A stretch of DNA of 64,000 nucleotides from Heloderma charlesbogerti (Eukaryota > Chordata > Lepidosauria > Squamata > Helodermatidae): the NCBI GenBank assembly GCA_026122225.1, contig JANEZZ010001408.1, forward strand, positions 170,613 to 234,612. Reading direction: 5' to 3'. Positions 56,652-64,000 of the stretch are shown one piece after another (position 1 is the stretch's first letter; each line of letters starts with the position of its first letter). The notes under the pieces are model-generated. The model searched no databases, was not told the DNA's origin, and was given only the letters and a program-made list of their open reading frames with translations. A program made the position numbers and the translations under genes.

Positions 56652-56842
56652 CTACTGCTGCTGAGGTTCGCCCTCTTCTTGGTGACATACTCAATGTGTT
56701 CTGTGACCAAGAACTTGCTGAATATATGCAGAAGCTCTCTCCCTTTGCAACCACCTGTCTTACGAGAGAAGCTTCTACTCTTGTGAAGAAATATGCACTT
56801 GATCTTCTGGAGCTGTTTCGAGTAGCACTCAGCAGATTGGTG
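56652..56842 (+). CDS. Secretoglobin-like gene 2, exon 2 with both family cysteines lost
   Basis: Exactly 191 nt, same phases as gene 1 exon 2, open throughout. The flanking intron sequence on both sides aligns with gene 1 (TTTGCATTCCAG before it, a GTAATT donor after it). The shared core PFATT sits at the same codon position. The early Cys codon TGC is CGC (Arg, in VRPLL) and the central Cys codon TGT is TAT (Tyr, in VKKYAL). New cysteines appear at codons 17 and 35 of the exon. Secretoglobins use the conserved cysteines for inter-chain bridges, so this chain must pair differently, or it is decaying. The exon is otherwise intact, which argues against long neutrality. Confidence 0.75.
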
Positions 56843-56854
56843 GTAATTCTTTTC

Positions 56855-56880
56855 ACACACACACACACACACACACACAC
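56855..56880. repeat. (CA)n microsatellite
   Basis: Starts 12 bp after the gene 2 exon 2 donor, so repeat length changes could affect splicing (inference). Confidence 0.95.
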
Positions 56881-56949
56881 CAACCTTTCAATACCAGTTT
56901 GGGGTCAACTCAGAGCAAATTCACACATTCAAGGCTTGAGGATTTCGAA

Positions 56950-57345
56950 TTTTGGGCTCAGAGTTTTAGAGCTGGAAGGGGCTGGAGATCATGTAGTCTG
57001 ACCCTTACTCAGTGCAGGAATCTTGCACTACAGCATCCCTAAAAGAGGGCTGCCCAGCCACTGCTTAAACTCCCCCAGGAATGGAGAACACACTACCTCC
57101 TGAGGCAGCCTGTTCATCTGTCAAATAGCTTACCATCAATATTTAGCTAAAATCTGCTTCCTTGCCGTTTCTGGCCTCCTTCTGCTCCTGCCCTCTGGGG
57201 CAACAGAAAACAAGTCTTGTCCAATTTCTGAATAAAAGCTCTTCAGATATTTGAAGACTGCTATCATGTCTCCCCTTATCCTGTTCTCTTCTCCAGGCTT
57301 AATATGCCCAGCTCTTTCAATAATTCCTCACAGGACTTGGTTTCA
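56950..57345 (-). mobile_element. Older CR1 3' fragment
   Basis: The minus strand reads as a diverged CR1 3' end, with GGAGAAGAG, ATGATAGCAGTCTTC and a GAGCTGGAAGGGGCTGGAGA-type tail in complement. No ATTCTATG octamer array remains. Confidence 0.7.
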
Positions 57346-57453
57346 GACTTCATTTATTTATTTTCAGATTTCTTAACCAAGCCCTCACAAGGTAGTGTAC
57401 AAACAGTAATCAGAACATAATAATATAATAATACAAATATAAAATCACCATTC

Positions 57454-57522
57454 TCTATATCTATATCTATATCTATATCTATATCTATATCTATATCTAT
57501 ATCTATATCTATATCTATATCT
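57454..57522. repeat. (CTATAT)n microsatellite
   Basis: About 11 hexamer units, perfect by eye. Confidence 0.95.
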
Positions 57523-57736
57523 GTCTGGAATAGGCATGAGAGATATCTAAATTCTTATCAAAACCAAACTGAAATGAACTTCTCTCCCATCCCTAGGTCC
57601 TAGTCCACATGTCAGTAGCCCCCAACAGCACAAAGCCTCTGTTATCCACAAGACATCTGCGAAATTTTCCCCAGCTTATTCTTGGCTCTGTTCAGCTCCC
57701 TCCAGCCTGGTTTCTTCAGCTCTCTCTGACTGGGTT

Positions 57737-58046
57737 CAAACAACACAATAGCAAGGTTCACACACAGTTGTTGAACTGTGGGGTGTTGTTGAAATGTGGG
57801 TTATTGTGTTGTCTGAACCCAGTTGTGCTAACAAACCATGGTTTGTTAACCACGAACAACCCATGAAGAGAACCCATGGTTTGGGTTGTAAACTGTTGGT
57901 TGTTTGTGGTTAACAAACCATGGTTTCTTACCATGGCTGGATTCAGACAACACGATAACCATGTTTCAACAACAACACATGGTTCAACGACAACCCACAC
58001 TCAACCCATACTCAACCTTTGAGTGTGGGTTATCATGTAGTGTGAA
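57737..58046. repeat. Fold-back repeat rich in AACAACCCA/TGGGTTGTT
   Basis: Starts with TTCAAACAACACAATAGCAA and contains many complementary pieces (ACAAACCATGGTTTGTTAAC is itself palindromic). Same general type as repeats around 10420-10530 and 18040-18420. Confidence 0.6.
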
Positions 58047-58051
58047 CCTAG

Positions 58052-58076
58052 TCTCTCTCTCTCTCTCTCTCTCTCA
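58052..58076. repeat. (TC)n microsatellite
   Basis: Pure TC tract between the fold-back repeat and candidate exon 3 of gene 2. Confidence 0.9.
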
Positions 58077-58514
58077 TTCTCTGTGTCATTTCTACCCATC
58101 CTTCCCTCTGATGTTCACTGAGCGCTCTCAATCCCTGCAAGCCATAGAAGCCCTTCAGCGGAGCATTCATTTGGCCCATATCTGTCTACAAGATATGGGC
58201 AAAAAAGTGTGGGTGGGTGGGGTGGGGAGTGGGGGGACAAGGAATGTCACATCATTCTGTCTTTCTCAGGCAATTCATTGAGCACTAAAGCATCAAACCA
58301 TAAGCAAGAAAAATCCTCCCTGGTAATATAGCAACAAAGCAGGCAGCCTTATACTGAGTCAGACAATTGGTCCATCTGGCTCAGTACTGTTGACGGCTCT
58401 CCAGAGTTTCAAACCAGAATATTTAATGTTCCTACAAACCTTCAGTATAAACAGAGAGAAGGATCTCATTGTTGAACATCAGCAGTATTACCTTTCTTTC
58501 TATTTTTCTTTTAG

Positions 58515-58586
58515 ACTGTGTGTATCTTTCTCACACTCTTACCCACACACACACTCTATTCACACGTACAAACAGTCAAATTTTGA
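58515..58586 (+). CDS. Secretoglobin-like gene 2, candidate exon 3
   Basis: The acceptor tract TTTTTCTTTTAG resembles that of gene 1 exon 3. It opens a 23-codon phase-0 frame beginning T-V-C and ending at TGA. One cysteine is present near the start. The call rests on acceptor similarity and order only; the sequence beyond the first few codons does not align with gene 1. An alternative last exon or an untranscribed gene is possible. Confidence 0.35.
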   Translation, partial: TVCIFLTLLPTHTLYSHVQTVKF

Positions 58587-58850
58587 CAGATGAATAGCTA
58601 AGCAAACAGAAGAGAAGCGTACGCAGAGAAATGACAGAAGATAGCCAGACAGGTTCAGGAAGCTCTCGGTTTACCTCTTGTTTAACTCATAGCCAGCACG
58701 AGCACCTGGCAACTTAGTTGCATTGATTTGCAGGGGCTTCTGGCCCTTAGTTGCAGTTGAAGTTTCTCGCTCTACATGGAAAGAGCTGCAGGTGTTATCA
58801 GAGGCTGGCGGATAAACCCTAAGGCCTCCCGTGGCGCAGTGTGCCAGGTC

Positions 58851-58932
58851 TGGTTGGCCACTGTGTGAACAGAATGCTGGACTAGATGGACCCTTGGTCT
58901 GATCCAGCAGGGCTCTGCTTATGTTCTTATGT
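58851..58932 (+). repeat. Reptile interspersed repeat in gene 3 segment
   Basis: GTTGGCCACTGTGTGAACAG followed by GACCCTTGGTCTGATCCAGC and TTATGTTCTTATG. It interrupts sequence that is continuous in the paralogous gene 2 segment near 47775, so it inserted after that duplication. Confidence 0.75.
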
Positions 58933-59321
58933 CTGCCTACGGAGTCTCTTGGCTGCAAAGAAAAACACAGGTGCTGCTGACATAATGCTCAGTCAGACCA
59001 ACACGCTGAGACGGTCATGGATTGTATTGTTTCTGCAAAAACAATCTTCTGCTGAGAAGCATGAAAAAGCAAACAGGCAGCATACAAGGCCAAGATAGTG
59101 TTGCAAACTGATTAACCCCCCCCCCATCCCGCCCCGCTTCTATGTAGAAATCAACAGATCAGGCTTGATATGACATAGTGGATAAGTTGTATCAGCTGCT
59201 AATATCAGCAGAGAGCCAACATATTGCATTTATTATTATTACTATGTATTATGGGACTTACATGCTACCCAATAGGACAGGCTCTCGGAGCAGCTATCAA
59301 AGCACAAAATAATATCAAAAG

Positions 59322-59477
59322 CAGTGGAGGCTGGTGGCTCCAATGTCAGTGGGGTACTAAATCTGTTCCAGGTCTCAGTTGCACCTTGGATAGCTCTTTT
59401 AGAGTTCTGACTGGTTCTGACTGAAACCCAGAGTGGATTTACTATCCCACTGACATTGGAACCACCAGCCTCCACTG
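59322..59477. mobile_element. 156-bp MITE, hAT-like
   Basis: Terminal inverted repeats of about 42 bp start CAGTGGAGGCTGGTGG and differ at only a few positions. 8-bp target-site duplications flank it: ATCAAAAG (59314-59321) and ATTAAAAG (59478-59485), one mismatch. Target length and CAG...CTG ends fit hAT. Confidence 0.88.
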
Positions 59478-59614
59478 ATTAAAAGTGTAGGGGATTTTGA
59501 AAGAACTATGTTTTCCTATAATTGTTCGAATCGATTCACTTGAGTACATATCATTTACCTAGTCTGCAAAATGTTATTATTTTGCATTATGTTTGTGCAG
59601 AACAGGAACTGGTA

Positions 59615-59882
59615 TGTCTAAATTCTTTGGGCCACTCCATTCTCAAGGAACAGCAACAAAAGAGTTATAGTCGTCCTTGTTTCCTTCCTCCACTTGGAGT
59701 CCACTTCATGGGCAAATAAGGCTTACACTGGATTTCTGAAGAAATTATGTATATTGGCAGAGACTCAGTTGGGTGGATCACAACCTGTACCCTCCTATAT
59801 ATATTTAAGCTCAGTCCATGAGGTTCCTAAGTGAGTCCATTGCCTGTTCCCATCTGGTATGCAATAAACATCCATTTCCACC
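59615..59882 (+). promoter_or_regulatory. Secretoglobin gene 3 promoter
   Basis: Same architecture as genes 1 and 2, with a TATA stretch at 59795-59808 and a TTCCACCATG start context. Most similar to gene 2. Confidence 0.55.
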
Positions 59883-59937
59883 ATGAAACTGACAACTGTC
59901 CTTCTGCTAGTCGCTCTGATGCTTGGCTGCTATTCAG
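59883..59937 (+). CDS. Secretoglobin-like gene 3, exon 1
   Basis: Third paralogue: a Met-Lys-Leu-Thr-Thr start, hydrophobic core LLLVALML, then GCYS and the same G-GTGAG donor. A TATA box lies at about 59795-59808. Downstream sequence aligns with gene 2 intron 1 (for example 61025-61400 with 49275-49620, 62330-62530 with 51560-51770, and 63350-63490 with 55930-56080). Projecting that alignment puts exon 2 roughly 200 bp beyond the right edge, so the gene is cut by the window and not necessarily broken. Confidence 0.75.
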
Positions 59938-60179
59938 GTGAGTCGCTTGAAGGAACGTTACTTTCTGAAGTCACTGGATCATCTGTGGGTAAGCATATGC
60001 TCCTCCATATAACAGAGCTCCACAACCAGAGAATTTAGTATTCAAAACTGTCTTTGAATACCTAACATTTGTAACTCTTAAATGCTGCTCAAATTAGCTA
60101 ATAATCATAAGGTCTGTGTACTGGATTCCTACAACATCCAAAGCCCAAGGAGAATCCGGCCACTTCACTCTGGTTCTGT

Positions 60180-61024
60180 TAGGTGACAAGGCAAATCAGG
60201 CTTCCCTTCAAAGCAAACACAAGTGAAGCTGCTCCAGAATGCAGCTGTGCTGGTGACCCGTGTTTCAGATACGATGCACACCCACAGACTGTGTGTCTCC
60301 AAGCAGTGTCTTTTGCTTTCTTTAAGTGCTGATGAAGGGAGAGGAAGGAGGGAATGGGGTTGACTGATTTACAGGTCCACCTTCTACTCCTAGAGCACAT
60401 TTTAGCATGGGCTGCAATCACGGTGCTTTGCAGGAGGGCAAGGATGGAACCGTGAGATGGCCATTCTTCTAATGCCACCATGCTACACTATGAAAAAGCC
60501 ATGAACTGGTTTTCAAGCATCATAACACCCTATCCTCTGCACCCATCCTTCTGAAACATTGTGGGTTTATTGCCTTGGGATATCTCTAGGATGTGTGCCA
60601 TTTTCATACAAATTGACCAAAACAATCATGGGGAGTTGGAGGCGGGAATGGTAGTGGAAGTGAATTACTTCCCCTGCAAAATAGGAGAATTCTCCTTCTA
60701 CATGAACCGCTGCATCTATCCTTCTGAAAATCTCCAGATTTCTTATTTAGGACACCTCTAGGCTGCCCATAATTTTCAGAACAATGGTCCACAAGGAACA
60801 TAGGAGGATAAACAAGTCCTCTTTTGGAGACCCTCAAAATGTACAGGTTCCCCTTGCACAAAGTCCCCTGTGGATATCATTCTAAAATTTTGCAGGCCTG
60901 ATCCACCTGAATAGAAGGGGCAACTATTACAGATATGTTTATCCAGTTCTGCCAAAAAAATTAAAAACAAAATTGCCAGTTCTTTAAAAATAAATTAGAA
61001 TAACAGCACATAGGTTGAGATGTA
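60180..61024. other. Gene 3 intron, no recognised feature
   Basis: No repeat family or coding signal seen. 60300-60480 is slightly GC-richer but has no open frame with homology. Confidence 0.45.
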
Positions 61025-61675
61025 TTTGGCTTGAGAAACATTATCAGTTTTCTTCTCAATATCATTTGCTGAACCACTTTGAGTAGGGCATAAAGTGTCA
61101 GACTAGAAGTGGGGAGACTCATCTTGAAATCTCTGCTCACCCATGAAGCTATTTGGGTGACCATGGTGAACAGTATCTCTCAGCTGAACATCCCACATGA
61201 GGTTATTGAGATGATAAAATTGGCTGTGTGCGCTTGACAATAGATACTGCCTTGAGCCCCATAGAATCTAGGCATATACTTGACCTTCAAATGTTATTCT
61301 TTTCATTTGAGATGTTTCCTGATGATAAGACAAGTGGCTTTAAGCAAGTAGGAAAGCAGGATGCTGTCTCATTCCAGGCATGTCTACTTCTTCGTCTTAC
61401 TAATTCCTGCCTACCTTGACTGGCAAAGGGTCTCCAGGGTCCCAAGGCAGAGGTCTTTCCCACCAGCTGCCACACAACCCTTCTCACTAGATTTGCTAGG
61501 CATCGAATCCAGTACCTTCAGCAGGCACTGTATGTGCTCTATGATTGAACTATGGACCCACCCCAAATAGGAAATATCAAGACACTTGACATCTTTATTT
61601 ATGCATTCACTGATTTATTTATGTAGTTGTATCCCACCTTTCCACCAAATGTGCTCAAGGCAGCTAAGGATGAAG

Positions 61676-62330
61676 ATAGAATCATAGAATAGTAGGGTTG
61701 GAAGGGGCCTATAAGACCATTGAGTCCAACCCCCTGCTCAATGCAGGAATCCACATCAGAGCTTCCCCGACATAGAATCATAGAATAGTAGGGGTGGAAG
61801 GGGCCTACAAGACCATCGGGTCCAACCCCCTGCTCAGTGCAGGAATCCAAGTCAAAGCATCCCTGACAGATGGCTGTCCAGCCTCATCTTGAATGCCTCC
61901 AATGTGGGAGAGCCCATCACCTCCCTAGGTAATTGGTTCCATTGTCGTATTGCTCTAACAGTCAGGACGTTTTTCCTGATGTTCAGCCAGAATCTGGCTT
62001 CCTGTAACTTGAGCCCATTATTCCGTGTCCTGCGCTCTGGGATGATCAAAAAGAGATGCTGGCCTTCCTCTCTGTGACAACCTTTCAAGTACTTGAAGAG
62101 CGCTATCATATCTCCCCTCAGTCTTCTCAAGGCTAAATATGCCCAGTTCTTTCAGTCTCTCTTCATAGTGCTTTGTTTCCAGTCCGCTGATCATCTTTGC
62201 TGCCCTCCTCTGAACCCTCTCCAGCTTGTCTGCATCCTTCAGACAAGACGTTTTTCCTGATGTTCAGCCAGAATCTGGCTTCCTGTAACTTGAGCCCATT
62301 ATTCCATGTCCTGCATTCACAGACACCACA
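61676..62330 (-). mobile_element. CR1 3' ends, two copies
   Basis: 61676-61775 is a CR1 tail. 61773-62330 is a second, longer CR1 end whose minus strand encodes [20 protein letters not shown] and the following 3' UTR. A piece of the second (62240-62330) repeats 61960-62040, a short internal duplication. Confidence 0.88.
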
Positions 62331-62783
62331 ATGACATTACATTGGGTACAATCCAGCCAAAGTTACATCTGACACATGTTTTTAATTGTTGGGTGTAGCA
62401 GTACATCTGCATCATCGAATTTCCAAAATTAGGTAGGGCATTGCATTTTAAAATAAAAATACATAAATACCCCTTGTTAGATCCTGCATCCATTTCCTTG
62501 GGTAGCATACACAGCTGTCTGGGGCATGCTGGGAGTTGTAGGACAATTTTATGTCTAAATATGCATAGGATTGCACCCTTAATTACCTGTTTGGGACAAT
62601 GGATATTAAATCTAGTCTCATGTGTGAATTTGCACATGTGTTCATTTTTGCACCTACTCTTGATTGTTCTATCTGTACTTGCCATGGTAAAATATACTGT
62701 ACCCCACAAGAAATCTGAGCCATTCTAATACTGTTATTGGCAATGTTTTGTTTTACACTCAGTGATCAGTTCACACATCATGG

Positions 62784-62819
62784 CTGCAATTCCTGGGTTT
62801 TTTATCCCAGGAATTGCAG
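62784..62819. repeat. Perfect 14-bp hairpin
   Basis: CTGCAATTCCTGGG (62784-62797) pairs with 62806-62819 around an 8-nt T-rich loop. It lies inside a repeat of CCTGGGTT/CAGGAATTG motifs spanning about 62750-63010. Confidence 0.9.
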
Positions 62820-63966
62820 GGATGAGCAGAGTGTGCAAGCCACATGCACTTTGTTCCTGGGTTGTTTCATGAAGTGTGAACCCAGAAACTCTGGGGTGTT
62901 TAACAGGAAGGGGGCATTTCTGGGTTGTTAATTAAAAGCAGAAACAACAAGCAAAAATGTCTGCATGTCCACACAATTCCTGAGTTTTGTCCACACAACA
63001 ATCCAGGAATTGCCACCCATGTGCAAACCAGGTCTCTTTATGTTTAGAGGCTAGCCTAAAGCAGCTGTACTGGATTATTTGGAGAGATCATCTCAGTCAA
63101 AGCAGAGAGGATGTCCATAGGCATGTAAATAGCTTCAGTCTTTTGTTATTTCAGTGGATCTACTTGAGGGAGAGGGTGGGAGCTCACATTACCCAAAGGA
63201 AGTCTCCAAAAGCTTGTGTCTTTTAAAGAAAAATTCATGCTGTGTGGTCTCTAGTCTCTGCTAACTTGAATTTACCAGTTTAAGCTATACTACAGATATA
63301 GAATCATGGAAATATAGGGGTGAGGATAACATTTGTAGGGAGCAAATACCATTCTTTGATGCTTTTGTATAATTTTGCTAAGCTTGCAGGGACCCCAGGA
63401 ACATTACTTCTGCCCCTGCAGATATATTAGGAGAGAAAAGCAGAGGGTGCCTCAGGGGCCACTGAAACATAAATGTTCTGGACAGAGGGATCAACAATAA
63501 AATAATACATTTACTTGAGAGCAAACCCCTTTGAACCTAATGGGATTTGCTTTTGAGTAAAAATGCAAGTGATTGAGTTATTAGAGCTTCAGCCTGAGGG
63601 CCAAATTCCATTTTGGAGAAGCTCCTAGGGGCCACATTCCAGTGGAGGGTGGGGCCAAAGTAAAAAAGGGTGGGGCCAACCCCCCTAAAATCCTATCATA
63701 TTTTAGCTTGAAGATTTTACTGCCAGGAAAGGCATCTCAACCTTTCAAAGTGGAAAGAAAACCTGCACAAAAGCTAGAAAAGTACCAATCAGTGGTTGAG
63801 GGAAAGGGGGCAAAGCCTTCTGGATACATTCTGATTGCCAGACCTGGAAGGCTGGATTTGGCCCCCGCGCCTGAGGTTCTGCACCTCTGCTTTTACTTGA
63901 AAGGTTCCAGTTGGACTCCTAGTGGTAGCAGTGGGGATTGCAATCAGCAGGATGTATGTGTGAGTG

Positions 63967-63968
<2 letters not shown>

Positions 63969-64000
<32 letters not shown>
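63969..64000. repeat. (TG)n microsatellite at right edge
   Basis: TG tract continuing to the window end, at the position equivalent to 56401-56430 in the gene 2 segment. Confidence 0.95.

Larger units (their letters stand above)
47690..56950 (+). repeat. Tandem paralogous segment containing gene 2
   Basis: Aligns in patches with 58750 to the window end: 47690-47890 with 58750-59050, 48605-48960 with 59615-59990, 49275-49620 with 61025-61400, 51270-51780 with 61500-62540, and 55930-56430 with 63350-64000. The alignment is broken by insertions specific to this copy. Confidence 0.75.
58750..64000 (+). repeat. Tandem paralogous segment containing gene 3
   Basis: Partner of 47690-56950. It has its own insertions: a reptile interspersed repeat at 58851-58932, a 156-bp inverted-repeat element at 59322-59477 and CR1 ends at 61676-62330. 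It continues past the window. Confidence 0.75.

Noticed and set aside
58851..58932. tRNA gene or tRNA-derived SINE head
   Set aside because: No A-box/B-box pair or cloverleaf could be made; it is kept only as an unassigned interspersed repeat.

Overview
The window looks like nuclear DNA of a squamate reptile (lizard or snake). The repeats are those expected there: L2-clade, CR1 and Bov-B (RTE) LINEs, a chromodomain Ty3/gypsy LTR element, CR1 tails with the ATTCTATG octamer, and many non-autonomous DNA transposons. The only host genes I can support are small secreted proteins of the secretoglobin (uteroglobin) family. They are built as a 55-nt signal-peptide exon, a 191-nt middle exon and a short last exon. 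The species cannot be named from the sequence.

Layout. Positions 1-45598 form one giant, almost perfect inverted repeat with its axis at about 22799. Any left-arm position x has its mirror at 45599-x (45598-x inside about 10190). I found only three arm-to-arm differences in about 22.8 kb. The left arm runs off the window, so the palindrome may be longer. Each arm holds, from outside to axis: an L2 LINE; one complete secretoglobin gene (exon 3, exon 2, exon 1); a 3.4-kb promoter/exon-1 module; an 8.8-kb spacer with an RT-less chromovirus; and an inverted 3.5-kb second copy of the module that stops at the axis. The locus is therefore palindromes within a palindrome, giving four copies of the same promoter plus exon 1. 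Only the two outer copies keep exons 2 and 3. The structure is either a recent or gene-converted segmental inverted duplication or a fold-back assembly artefact; the sequence alone cannot decide.

Positions 45.6-64 kb are single-copy relative to the palindrome. They carry two more secretoglobin units on the plus strand: gene 2, with exons 1 and 2 and a candidate exon 3, and gene 3, with exon 1 and with exon 2 expected just past the right edge. Genes 2 and 3 lie in tandem paralogous segments. Successive exon-1 starts are 11,009 and 11,012 bp apart. Between them sit a CR1 RT fragment, a hairpin-rich DNA-transposon cluster (52.0-53.4 kb), an 89-bp tandem repeat, a broken Bov-B, and small inverted-repeat elements.

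How the genes relate. All are secretoglobin paralogues with a TATA box about 70-90 bp before the ATG and similar upstream sequence, so they are probably expressed in similar glandular tissue (inference). The gene-1 middle exon keeps the family cysteines. Gene 2 has lost both by single-base changes. Gene 1 has lost the expected stop after its C-terminal cysteine and reads into a GTCT microsatellite. The relative order of events is: LTR insertion (2.1% LTR divergence), a 124-bp deletion in the outer module, then duplication of the whole arm.
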